From the NCBI RefSeq assembly GCF_900453205.1, contig NZ_UGQU01000002.1, forward strand, positions 310,001 to 374,000: 64,000 bases of DNA. Reading direction: 5' to 3'. The notes beneath the pieces were generated by a model. It was given only the letters and a program-made list of their open reading frames with translations. It had not been told where the DNA came from and made no database searches. The position numbers and the translations under genes are program-made. This document shows, in pieces, positions 35,857-44,032 of the stretch; position 1 is the first letter of the stretch, and each line of letters begins with the position of its first letter. This DNA comes from Moraxella lacunata (GTDB lineage Bacteria > Pseudomonadota > Gammaproteobacteria > Pseudomonadales > Moraxellaceae).

Positions 35857-36966
35857 ATGACAACCCTATCTCTACTTGACCCAACCCTAATCGCCCAGCT
35901 CTCCCCCATTTTGCCAGATGATGAACGCTTTATGGCAATGGCAATAAATGAAGCCGAAAAAGGCGAATTTACCACTCGCCCCAATCCTGCGGTGGGCTGT
36001 GTGATTGTTAAGAATAACTTAATAATTGGCAAAGGCTTTCACCCCAAAGCAGGTTATCCCCATGCCGAAGTATTTGCTCTAAATGACGTCAAAAATAACG
36101 GTCAAGATATAGAAGGGGCGACCGCTTATGTAACGCTTGAACCGTGTAGTCATTTTGGTCGCACGCCCCCCTGTGCGGGTGCCTTGATAAAAAGTGGCGT
36201 GGCTCGGGTGGTTATCGCAACGCTTGACCCTAATCCACAGGTGGCGGGCAAGGGCGTGGAAATGCTGTTAAATGCAAGCATATCGGTGTCGCTTGGCGTG
36301 TGCGAGCGTGAAGCCAAAGAGCTGAATAAAGGCTTTTTAAAGGCAATGGCGACAGGTTTGCCTTTTGTCCGCCTAAAAATGGGCATTAGCCTAGACGGTC
36401 GCATTGCCATGCAAAATGGGCAGTCTAAATGGATGACGGGCGAATTATCTCGCAGGGACGTGCAAAACTTGCGTGCCAAAAGTGGGGCGATTATCACAGG
36501 CTCAAATACGATTATCGCCGATAACCCTGCCCTAACCGTGCGTTTGCCTGATGTGGAACTTGATAATATCGGCACAACCGCCATACCACAACCCAAAATC
36601 GTGGTGATAGATAGATGTGGCAGGTTGTCGCCTGATGATGATTTTACGGTACTCAAAAACCCTAATACGATGATTTGGCAAGATGATTTACCTGCTCTTT
36701 TAAAAACGCTCGTGGCAAAGTATCAATGCCATGATGTGCTGGTGGAGACAGGGGCGACGCTTGCCACAAGTTTTTTAAGCCAAAACTTGGTAGATGAGCT
36801 TATCATTTATCAAGCTCCTTGCCTTTTGGGGGTGACTGCCCGTCCGATGTTTGGGGGGCAGTTTGAGCGGTTGCAGGATAAGCTAAATTTTACGCTTGTA
36901 GATGTAGAGCGGCTTGGTGATGATGTTAAGATGATTTTTCTCCCAAAAAACTTATCCACAACTTGA
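35857..36966 (+). CDS. ribD: bifunctional diaminohydroxyphosphoribosylaminopyrimidine deaminase / 5-amino-6-(5-phosphoribosylamino)uracil reductase
   Basis: Carries out the deamination and reduction steps of riboflavin synthesis. It is 369 residues. The N-terminal deaminase domain has zinc-binding HAEVFAL and EPCSHFGRTPPC. The C-terminal reductase domain has MGISLDGRIAM and the ETGATLATSFL region. ribE follows after 380 bp. No FMN riboswitch was recognised upstream. A DnaA box (36952-36960) lies in its last codons. Confidence 0.96.
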   Translation: MTTLSLLDPTLIAQLSPILPDDERFMAMAINEAEKGEFTTRPNPAVGCVIVKNNLIIGKGFHPKAGYPHAEVFALNDVKNNGQDIEGATAYVTLEPCSHFGRTPPCAGALIKSGVARVVIATLDPNPQVAGKGVEMLLNASISVSLGVCEREAKELNKGFLKAMATGLPFVRLKMGISLDGRIAMQNGQSKWMTGELSRRDVQNLRAKSGAIITGSNTIIADNPALTVRLPDVELDNIGTTAIPQPKIVVIDRCGRLSPDDDFTVLKNPNTMIWQDDLPALLKTLVAKYQCHDVLVETGATLATSFLSQNLVDELIIYQAPCLLGVTARPMFGGQFERLQDKLNFTLVDVERLGDDVKMIFLPKNLSTT

Positions 36967-37001
36967 TTGCTTAAATGATTGAGCAAAAATTTGGCAAAAA
37001 A

Positions 37002-37017
37002 TGTTCCACGTGAAACT
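37002..37017. promoter_or_regulatory. parS-like site 7
   Basis: TGTTCCACGTGAAACT, 14 of 16 bases, intergenic. Confidence 0.75.
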
Positions 37018-37094
37018 GTGGAAAACTTTTTAAAAATCGACGGTTTTGATTAAAAACAGGATTTGATAACACGCCATAAGCCTTGATTTTAAAG

Positions 37095-37110
37095 TGTTCC
37101 ACGTGAAACC
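37095..37110. promoter_or_regulatory. parS-like site 8
   Basis: TGTTCCACGTGAAACC, 14 of 16 bases, intergenic. Confidence 0.75.
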
Positions 37111-37125
37111 AAAAACAGCTAACCA

Positions 37126-37141
37126 TGTTCCACATGAAACA
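37126..37141. promoter_or_regulatory. parS-like site 9
   Basis: TGTTCCACATGAAACA, 14 of 16 bases, intergenic, 15 bp from site 8. It is the only site lacking the central CACGTG. Confidence 0.6.
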
Positions 37142-37207
37142 TCTTTGGGTTGTGGATAAGTTCAATGGATTATTTATAAAAGGTCAATGGTTAAAAAGTT
37201 ATCCACA

Positions 37208-37346
37208 ACTTATTTATAAAAATTTCCTAGATTTTTTATGGAATTTAAGGTGGGTAAAGCAGAATGTTTCATAGATAAATGATTAATTTTTTAAATCATG
37301 TGCAAAACAGCAAATCATTTAAAAAACCAATCATAAAAGGTAAGCC
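37208..37346. other. remainder of the ribD-ribE intergenic region
   Basis: AT-rich; no gene seen. Probably holds the ribE promoter, not resolved. Confidence 0.3.
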
Positions 37347-38012
37347 ATGTTTACAGGTATCATAGAGACGACAGGCACGCTGACCGCCATTACGCCCACG
37401 GGGGGCGATGTGCGATTGACCATTTCTGCCCCCGAGCTTGATTTTGGTGATGTCAAATTGGGCGACTCCATTGCGTCCAATGGCATTTGCTTGACGGTGG
37501 TGGCGATAGACGGCAACAGCTATTCGGTAGATGTTTCACGTGAAACATTAGCCATTTCCGCCCTAAACGTTTGGAAAGTGGGCGACACGCTCAACCTAGA
37601 AAAAGCCATGCTCCCAACCACTCGTTTTGGCGGGCATATCGTGGCAGGTCATGTGGACGGCGTGGGCAAAATCGCCAAAATCGCCAAAGACGCTCGCTCG
37701 GTCTATATCGAAGTCGCCCTACCGTCCGAGCTGATGAAATATACCGCCGACAAAGGCTCAATCACGGTGGACGGCATTAGTCTGACGACCAACCGCATAA
37801 AACCGTCTGAAAATATCGTCTGCCTAAACATCATTCCCCATACGGCTGAGATGACGAACATCGCACGGCATTGGACGGTGGGGCGAGCGGTGAATATCGA
37901 AGTGGATTTGGTGGCACGGTATTTGGAACGCTTGCTATTGGGGCAAAAGGCAGAGACCACGCCAAAAAGTAATATTACAATGGAATTTTTGGCGAAAAAT
38001 GGGTTTGGGTGA
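37347..38012 (+). CDS. ribE: riboflavin synthase alpha chain
   Basis: Dismutates two lumazine molecules to riboflavin. The 221 residues show two repeated lumazine-binding folds, each beginning around MFTGIIE.. and HIVAGHVDGVG, and SIASNGICLTVV / SITVDGISLT. A perfect parS-like site (37532-37547) lies in the coding sequence and reads DVSRETLAI. The gene is often called ribC or ribE. The next gene starts 13 bp after its stop. Confidence 0.95.
   Translation: MFTGIIETTGTLTAITPTGGDVRLTISAPELDFGDVKLGDSIASNGICLTVVAIDGNSYSVDVSRETLAISALNVWKVGDTLNLEKAMLPTTRFGGHIVAGHVDGVGKIAKIAKDARSVYIEVALPSELMKYTADKGSITVDGISLTTNRIKPSENIVCLNIIPHTAEMTNIARHWTVGRAVNIEVDLVARYLERLLLGQKAETTPKSNITMEFLAKNGFG
37532..37547. promoter_or_regulatory. 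parS-like site 10 (perfect)
   Basis: TGTTTCACGTGAAACA, 16 of 16 bases, inside ribE; read as DVSRET. Confidence 0.9.
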
Positions 38013-38025
38013 TGGAGAATTAACT

Positions 38026-38520
38026 ATGCAAAATACTAAACTTTGCCAAAATATTTTTGATGATATTCAAAAAATTGCCTTTTTTAAACAATGCTCTACC
38101 CAAAAAGAATGCTTGTATAAAAATATTCGCTATGTTGATTATGATATAATGGAAAAATCCATTAACTCTTTGGCATGGGAAAATTACACCTTAGAGCAAG
38201 CCAATCAAATGAGTGAATATTTATTCAAGAAAGCCAATCAAGACTTTCAATGTTGGAATGATTATGCTGAAACATTTAGAAGTCAATGGGCAACCTTTGA
38301 ACCTATTGTGTATCAAGCAATTAAAGACAAGCAGTTGCCAATAGATATTATGGTGAGTGTTCAGTGGGATTTGGGTCATTATTATATAATGAAGTCATTT
38401 TATCGGCATAAGTTACCTAAGTTTTTTGAGTATTTATTTTTGATTTATCAATCGGGTTTTTTGCCTTGTGGGATTGATGATTATGAAAATTTTGATGACC
38501 CAATTATTTTGATATATTAA
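38026..38520 (+). CDS. hypothetical AT-rich protein
   Basis: A 164-residue predicted cytoplasmic protein, Tyr/Phe/Cys-rich and acidic. ATG 38026 is preferred over an upstream start (37999, overlapping ribE) because GGAG stands eight bases before it. No family was recognised. The AT content and codon choice differ from ribE and resemble the other accessory genes of this segment. The following 125 bp contain small imperfect hairpins (GGTGCATATCACGCACC; GGTGTATCATACACACC). Confidence 0.6.
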   Translation: MQNTKLCQNIFDDIQKIAFFKQCSTQKECLYKNIRYVDYDIMEKSINSLAWENYTLEQANQMSEYLFKKANQDFQCWNDYAETFRSQWATFEPIVYQAIKDKQLPIDIMVSVQWDLGHYYIMKSFYRHKLPKFFEYLFLIYQSGFLPCGIDDYENFDDPIILIY

Positions 38521-38645
38521 TGGTAAGGTGCATATCACGCACCAATTTAAGGCATAAAACCCAAGCGGTGTATCATACACACCTTATGACCGTAATAAAT
38601 TTTGCGGTAATTTTTAAGTTTTTAATAGATTAAATAGAGTAAAAA

Positions 38646-39632
38646 ATGAACAATAACAACAAATTACGCCTAATCTTCGCAGGCACACCAGAATTTGCCA
38701 AAGTCGCTTTGCAAGCCTTGATTGACAAGGCGGACGAGCTTAATTTGGACATTGTGGCGGTCTATACTCAGCCTGATAGAAAGGCAGGACGAGGGCAAAA
38801 ATTGACCGCCAGCCCCGTCAAAGAGCTTGCCCTTGCCCATAATATCCCTGTGGAACAGCCGATAAGTTTTAGCTTAAAGCATGAAAACGGGCAGGTTTCA
38901 CGTGAAACACTTGCCAATTATCGTCCTGATGTGATGATAGTCTGTGCGTACGGTTTGATTTTACCACTTGGCGTGCTGGGTACCCCGACTTATGGTTGTC
39001 TTAACATTCACGGCTCGCTACTGCCTAGGTGGCGTGGGGCAGCTCCCATTCATCGTTCAATTTTGGCGGGCGATACGACCACAGGCATTACCATCATGCA
39101 GATGAATCAAGGGCTTGACACGGGCGATATGCTCTATAAACTCCCTTGCGACATTACGGACACCGACACAACCCAAACGCTTCATGACAAATTGGCGGAT
39201 TTGGGCGGTGTGGCGATGATAACGGTACTGAAAGATTTGGCGACTTATCAAGCCAATGCCGAGCCACAAGACGACAGTCTTGCCAATTATGCCCAAAAAG
39301 TAAGCACCGATGAAGGGCAAATCAACTGGCAAAATTCTGCTCATCACATTAACCGTCAAATCCGTGCGTTAAATGCGTTTGCCTTTTTAAATGGCGAGCG
39401 TATCAAGGTGCTAGAATGCACGCCCATAAAGCCCGACCAAACCACAACCGAGACGGCAGGGAAGATTGTGAGTGTGGGGCGAAAGGCAGTGCTGGTGGCG
39501 TGTGGTGCTGATGACAATGGCGATAAACATTTGATAAATATCACAAAAATGCAATGGGCAGGGGGCAAGCCTTTGACCGCCGAGCAAATTGCGGTGGGTG
39601 ATAAATTAAAAGACGGTGAGATTTTTGAATAA
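38646..39632 (+). CDS. fmt: methionyl-tRNA formyltransferase
   Basis: Formylates initiator Met-tRNA using 10-formyltetrahydrofolate. It has 328 residues, the usual length. The catalytic HGSLLPRWRGAAPI region is at about residue 122, with preceding CAYGLILP and following GLDTGDML. A parS-like site (38894-38909) lies in the coding sequence and reads QVSRET near residue 86. The deformylase gene def is not adjacent; it is 18 kb downstream. Confidence 0.97.
   Translation: MNNNNKLRLIFAGTPEFAKVALQALIDKADELNLDIVAVYTQPDRKAGRGQKLTASPVKELALAHNIPVEQPISFSLKHENGQVSRETLANYRPDVMIVCAYGLILPLGVLGTPTYGCLNIHGSLLPRWRGAAPIHRSILAGDTTTGITIMQMNQGLDTGDMLYKLPCDITDTDTTQTLHDKLADLGGVAMITVLKDLATYQANAEPQDDSLANYAQKVSTDEGQINWQNSAHHINRQIRALNAFAFLNGERIKVLECTPIKPDQTTTETAGKIVSVGRKAVLVACGADDNGDKHLINITKMQWAGGKPLTAEQIAVGDKLKDGEIFE
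38894..38909. promoter_or_regulatory. parS-like site 11
   Basis: GGTTTCACGTGAAACA, 15 of 16 bases, inside fmt; read as QVSRET. Confidence 0.85.
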
Positions 39633-39952
39633 TGACAACGGCAACTGTTTTTTGTGAAAATTGGCAAATAGATTGTTGTGGTGACCCTTTTAAAATTGGC
39701 GATAATGTGGAATGGGATTGTAATTATACTTATGATGATTATCGCATTAAAGAAGCACAATATGAATATGAAGCTCATCTTGAAGCAGAAGTGATTATTC
39801 GTGGCGTAGTTGCCGAAATCTATGATGTCGCTTTTGAACAAAAAGACGGTGCTGTTTTTTCTTATGCAATTAAACCAATAGAGCAAGTAACAAGATTTGG
39901 CACGACTAGCGGTTTTTTGGCTGTTTTGCATAATGTAGAAGTGATAAAATAG
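39632..39952 (+). CDS. DUF6578-like small protein
   Basis: A 106-residue protein whose ATG shares one base with the fmt stop (TAATG). It resembles DUF6578-type proteins, which start with an ENWQIDCCGDPFKIGDNVEW-like block. Two adjacent Cys (residues 15-16 approximately) and acidic character are visible. AT-rich relative to fmt. Function unknown. Confidence 0.5.
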   Translation: MTTATVFCENWQIDCCGDPFKIGDNVEWDCNYTYDDYRIKEAQYEYEAHLEAEVIIRGVVAEIYDVAFEQKDGAVFSYAIKPIEQVTRFGTTSGFLAVLHNVEVIK

Positions 39953-39956
39953 GAAT

Positions 39957-41282
39957 ATGATGAATAAAAATTTACCCGTCCGAGCCAATATTATTTTAAC
40001 CCTTGAAAAAATTAATCAAGGGCAATCCTTAGCATTATTATTGGACGATTTATTAAATGCCGTCAAAGATAATGAAAAAGGCTTTACCCACGAATTATTA
40101 TTAGGCACGCTTCGCCATTGGCACGCCATTAGTCGCATTGGCGAGAGTTTAATAAAACAGCCCCCAACTGATATTGGCATTACCTGTGCTTTAAATATGG
40201 GCTTGTATGAAATTTTATATATGAATACGCCCGATTATGCCATTATTAACGAAACATTAAATGCGGTCAAATCTTTAAATAAAAATTATGGCGTGGGACT
40301 TATTAACGCCATATTGCGAAAAGTGGCGGACAAAAAAGAAAAATTCGCCAAAAAGGTCAATAAAAATCACAGTCTGCCTAATTGGCTTGCCAAAGAATTA
40401 AAGCAAGATTGGGGTGAATATTATGAAAGTTTGGGGCAAAATCTGCGAAAACCCGCTCCGATATTTTTGCGTGTTAATGGCAAATTTAGCACGCTTACAT
40501 ATTATGCCAATCTACTAAATTCTGCCGATATCGCCTATGAAATCCTACCACTTGGCATAGCAGACGAGCGTGTGATTAAGCTGACCACTTCACAAAAAGT
40601 GCAATTCCTGCCGCATTTTCAAGACGGTTTTGTGAGTGTACAAGACCGTCATGCACAGCTTTGTGGGTATATTTTAAAGGTATTAAATCTACCCAAAAAC
40701 CTAAGGTTATTGGACGCTTGCACCGCCCCAGGGGGGAAACTCGCCCAACTGCTTGAACTGTCAAACGATGTGTTTCACGTGGAACATATCACGGCACTGG
40801 ATAATGACGAAAAACGCCTAAACCGTGTGCATGACAACTTGGCTCGCTTGGGGTTGGCGGGCAAGGCGGACGTGATTTGTGCGGACGGTACGAGCTATCG
40901 CACGGACACGCCCTTTGATGTCATCGTGCTTGACGCTCCGTGTACCGCCACGGGGGTTATCAGGCGACACCCTGACATTGCTCTACTTCGCACCGAGCAA
41001 GATGTCGCCCAAACGGTCGCCTTACAAGCTAAAATTTTACAAAATCTGTGGCAAAATCTGGCGGTGGGCGGGCATTTACTCTATATTACCTGCTCCTTGT
41101 TGAAGGCGGAAAACGAACGCCAAATGACAAATTTCCTTGCCAGTACGCCAAACGCCAAAGCGGTGGATTTTGAATTAACTCTGCCTAATCAAATCAAGCA
41201 AGCGGTGGGTTATCAATGTTTGCCGTTAAATGACGATGACGGCGACGGGTTTTATTATGCGTTGCTACAAAAAGTGGATTAA
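39957..41282 (+). CDS. rsmB: 16S rRNA (cytosine-967-C5)-methyltransferase RsmB
   Basis: SAM-dependent methyltransferase for 16S rRNA C967. The 441 residues comprise an N-terminal NusB-like helical domain (about 1-140) and a Fmu/NOL1-type catalytic domain: LDACTAPGGKLAQLLEL (SAM site), VLDAPCTATGVIRRHPD (catalytic Cys pair) and YITCSLLKAENE. A parS-like site (40771-40786) reads VFHVEH. The first 450 bp use AT-rich codons and the rest is more GC-rich, which hints at recombination. Confidence 0.95.
   Translation: MMNKNLPVRANIILTLEKINQGQSLALLLDDLLNAVKDNEKGFTHELLLGTLRHWHAISRIGESLIKQPPTDIGITCALNMGLYEILYMNTPDYAIINETLNAVKSLNKNYGVGLINAILRKVADKKEKFAKKVNKNHSLPNWLAKELKQDWGEYYESLGQNLRKPAPIFLRVNGKFSTLTYYANLLNSADIAYEILPLGIADERVIKLTTSQKVQFLPHFQDGFVSVQDRHAQLCGYILKVLNLPKNLRLLDACTAPGGKLAQLLELSNDVFHVEHITALDNDEKRLNRVHDNLARLGLAGKADVICADGTSYRTDTPFDVIVLDAPCTATGVIRRHPDIALLRTEQDVAQTVALQAKILQNLWQNLAVGGHLLYITCSLLKAENERQMTNFLASTPNAKAVDFELTLPNQIKQAVGYQCLPLNDDDGDGFYYALLQKVD
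40771..40786. promoter_or_regulatory. parS-like site 12
   Basis: TGTTTCACGTGGAACA, 15 of 16 bases, inside rsmB; read as VFHVEH. Confidence 0.8.
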
Positions 41283-41433
41283 AGGCAAAATAAATGATAA
41301 TATGAACATTATTTTTTAATGAAATAGATAACCAACCGCCAAAATCATTTGTCAAGATTATATCAATTTAGATAGATAAGCATTTGAAGACAAATATCAG
41401 ATGTATTGTGGTCGATAAATAATAGGAGTTGTT

Positions 41434-41664
41434 ATGGATATTAAGCCAATACAAACCATTGAACAAGCCGTTCAATACATACAATCCATTCCAGTCCAAA
41501 GACAGCAAGGTATTTTTGATTATTTGTATGCTGATATGATTGATTATCAAAGCAAATCAAAAACAAATCAAGAAAAACGCCAATTTGGATTATATCAAGG
41601 TAAAGGCAGTTTTAAGTTGTCTGATGATTGGGAGATGAGTGAAGAAGAGTTATTGGGATTATAA
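41434..41664 (+). CDS. probable antitoxin of a VapBC-like pair
   Basis: A 76-residue protein whose end (RQFGLYQGKGSFKLSDDWEMSEEELLGL in two parts) resembles the DUF2281/antitoxin tail that binds PIN toxins. The start ATG 41434 has a GGAG RBS. It is followed after one base by the PIN-domain gene, the usual antitoxin-toxin order. No helix-turn-helix was seen. The preceding 150 bp have no gene and may hold an autoregulated promoter. Confidence 0.75.
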   Translation: MDIKPIQTIEQAVQYIQSIPVQRQQGIFDYLYADMIDYQSKSKTNQEKRQFGLYQGKGSFKLSDDWEMSEEELLGL

Positions 41665-41665
41665 C

Positions 41666-42070
41666 ATGAAAAATCAGTACGTTATAGATACACATATTTT
41701 TCTGTGGTTAGTTTTTAATCCTGATAAAATCAATGATAAAATCAGACGTTTATTAGAAGATAAAAACAATCAAGTTTTTATCTGTAATACCAGTTTTTGG
41801 GAAATTTCCATTAAATATAATCTGGGTAAATTGGATTTAAATGGTGTATCGCCCAAAGAATTGCCTAATATTGCCCTAAAAATGGGTATTGAAATTATAC
41901 AAGTTAATCATGATATTATGGCAAACTTTTATCAATTGCCAAAAGTAGAAAAACATAAAGACCCATTTGATAGAATTATGATTTATTATTGTATTTATCA
42001 TAAATTAACATTGGTTTCTATTGATGATAAATGCAATGAATATCAAAAGTTTGGTTTGGATTTAATATAA
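41666..42070 (+). CDS. PIN-domain ribonuclease toxin, VapC-like
   Basis: A 134-residue PIN-fold RNase. The conserved acidic residues are in YVIDTHIFLW (D8), EISIKYNLGKL (E), FDRIMIYYC (D near residue 99) and LVSIDDKC (D near residue 119), the quartet expected for Mg-dependent cleavage. ATG 41666 is just one base from the antitoxin stop; the longer frame from 41639 would run into the antitoxin gene. The pair lies between rsmB and thrC and is AT-rich. Confidence 0.87.
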   Translation: MKNQYVIDTHIFLWLVFNPDKINDKIRRLLEDKNNQVFICNTSFWEISIKYNLGKLDLNGVSPKELPNIALKMGIEIIQVNHDIMANFYQLPKVEKHKDPFDRIMIYYCIYHKLTLVSIDDKCNEYQKFGLDLI

Positions 42071-42094
42071 TTTTTTAATTTAAAAGGTACTTTT

Positions 42095-43516
42095 ATGAAC
42101 TATATCAGCACTCGTGGCAATACCGCTCCCATGCAATTTAGCGATGTTTTACTTATGGGGCTTGCCCCTGACGGCGGTTTGATGCTACCCGAGACTTACC
42201 CACAGATTGACCGTGCGACTTTGGATAAATGGCGGTCGCTGTCTTATACCGAGCTTGCTTTTGAGATTATGTCGCTGTTTGCCACCGATATTCCAAGCGA
42301 TGATTTAAAGGCACTCATTGACAAAACCTACACCAAAACCGCCTTTGGCACGGACGAGATTACCCCTGTTCGCACATTAAAAGACGGCATTAAAATTTTG
42401 GAATTATCCAATGGTGTAACGCTTGCTTTTAAAGACATGGCAATGCAATTTTTGGGTAATGCCTTTGAATATGTCCTAAAACAAAAAAACAAACGCCTAA
42501 CCATTATCGGAGCAACGTCTGGCGATACAGGCAGTGCCGCTGAATATGCCTTGCGTGGTAAAGATAATATTGATGTCTTTATGATGTCGCCACACGGCAA
42601 AATGAGTGAATTTCAGCGAGCTCAAATGTATAGCCTTATGGACGATAATATCCACAATATCGCCATTGACGGTATGTTTGATGATTGTCAAGACATTGTT
42701 AAAGCCATTCAGCAAGATAAAGCATTTAAAGACAAATATCAAATTGGCACGGTTAATTCTATTAACTGGGGTCGTATTTTGGCTCAAATTGTTTATTATT
42801 TTAAAGGCTATTTTAATGCCACCAATAATAATGACGAGCGGGTAAGTTTTTGTGTGCCGTCTGGTAATTTTGGTAATGTCTGTGCAGGTCATATTGCCCG
42901 TGAAATGGGATTGCCAATTGCCCGCTTAATTGTGGCAACCAATGAAAATGATGTATTAAATGAATTTTTTAAAACAGGTAAATACATTCCAAGAAAGGCA
43001 AGCGAGACTTATGTAACGTCTAGTCCGTCTATGGATATTTCAAAAGCGTCTAATTTTGAGCGGTTTATTTATTTGCTGATTGGCAAAAATGGCGATGAAT
43101 TAAATCATCTGTGGCAAGATGTAAATAGTGGTAAAGGCTTTGATTTGTCGCATTTATTAAATGATGCTACCAATAAATATGGCTTTGTGTCGGGTAAATC
43201 CACGCACGCTGACCGCATTGCCACGATTAAGGCGGTGTGGGAGAGCGATAAGGATTTGTTAGACCCGCACACGGCAGATGGCGTCAAAGTCGCCCGTGAA
43301 GTGCGTCTGGCTGATGAAGTGATTGTCGTTGCCGAGACGGCATTGCCTGCCAAATTTGCCGAGACCATTATAGAAGCGGTTGGGCAGATTGATATTCCAC
43401 GTCCCGAGCATACCAAAGACATTGAAAGCCTACCCCAAAAAGTCGTGGTGCTTGATAATAAGGCAGAGCTGGTTAAAGAGCAGATTGAGAAGTTTGTGAA
43501 GTTTGTGAAGTTGTGA
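42095..43516 (+). CDS. thrC: threonine synthase
   Basis: PLP enzyme converting O-phosphohomoserine to threonine. The 473 residues match the longer gammaproteobacterial type. The start MNYISTRG..APDGGLMLPE, LAFKDMAMQFLGN with the PLP Lys at about residue 115, and GATSGDTGSAA for phosphate binding are visible. The middle of the gene (about 42400-43200) is richer in AT than both ends. A palindromic element begins one base after the stop. Confidence 0.95.
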   Translation: MNYISTRGNTAPMQFSDVLLMGLAPDGGLMLPETYPQIDRATLDKWRSLSYTELAFEIMSLFATDIPSDDLKALIDKTYTKTAFGTDEITPVRTLKDGIKILELSNGVTLAFKDMAMQFLGNAFEYVLKQKNKRLTIIGATSGDTGSAAEYALRGKDNIDVFMMSPHGKMSEFQRAQMYSLMDDNIHNIAIDGMFDDCQDIVKAIQQDKAFKDKYQIGTVNSINWGRILAQIVYYFKGYFNATNNNDERVSFCVPSGNFGNVCAGHIAREMGLPIARLIVATNENDVLNEFFKTGKYIPRKASETYVTSSPSMDISKASNFERFIYLLIGKNGDELNHLWQDVNSGKGFDLSHLLNDATNKYGFVSGKSTHADRIATIKAVWESDKDLLDPHTADGVKVAREVRLADEVIVVAETALPAKFAETIIEAVGQIDIPRPEHTKDIESLPQKVVVLDNKAELVKEQIEKFVKFVKL

Positions 43517-43666
43517 TATACACCCAAGAAACTTTAAAATTACTACAAATATAATGATGTGTGGACGTAGGGGCGTGCTGAGCACGCCTTGTATAGTAAT
43601 ATCATCAAAGGGTGTGCTCAGCACACCCCTACAAACCCGTGATAAATATCAAGTTGGTTGGGTATA
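43517..43666. repeat. palindromic repeat element after thrC
   Basis: About 150 bp with imperfect ends TATACACCC..GGGTATA. The core has two hairpin units, GTAGGGGCGTGCTGAGCACGCC (from 43567) and GGGTGTGCTCAGCACACCCCTAC (to 43632); the two ends of the core also pair with each other. Related to the element at 1990-2152. No gene. Confidence 0.6.
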
Positions 43667-43667
43667 A

Positions 43668-43698
43668 AAAGCCATTTTAGAAATAAGATGGCTTTTTA
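43668..43698 (+). terminator. terminator downstream of thrC
   Basis: AAAGCCAT, 12-base loop, ATGGCTTT followed by TT. Directly after the palindromic element. Confidence 0.7.
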
Positions 43699-44032
43699 CA
43701 TATTGATGGTAAGATTTTTTTGACATTTGGTGGTGAAATCATACAAAACTTAAAACCATCCAATAGCATAACGTTTGCCGTTTGACATAAAATTTGTCAT
43801 TTAACGCATCATGGTAAGGTGTGCAGGGTCTATGAAGTGTGGTAGTTTGGACTGTTGGGGTTTTAAATTGGCTAAATTTTTTTAGAAGTTGTATTTTTGT
43901 CGGAAAGTTACCGCCAAATAATGATAAAATAGTTAATATTTTTTTACATTTTGTGGTATGCTAAGCAAGATTTTAGCAAGTTCGTCTTTTTCTAAAAAGA
44001 CACACTTGTTGCCTTTAATAATGGATAATGAT
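43699..44032. other. intergenic region before the LysM gene
   Basis: About 330 bp with no gene supported. Contains AT-rich sequence and a possible -10 (GATAAAAT near 43923). An in-frame extension of the LysM gene (from 43958) is open but would place residues before the signal peptide. Confidence 0.35.

Larger units (their letters stand above)
36952..37207. promoter_or_regulatory. three DnaA boxes in the ribD-ribE interval
   Basis: TTATCCACA at 36952-36960 and 37199-37207, and the inverted TGTGGATAA at 37151-37159. All are perfect and lie about 7.6 kb from oriC, interspersed with three parS-like sites. Confidence 0.7.

Noticed and set aside
35777-37346. Possible FMN riboswitch at ribD or ribE
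   Set aside because: No RFN-element pattern was seen upstream of either gene, and the ribE leader is taken up by parS-like and DnaA boxes.
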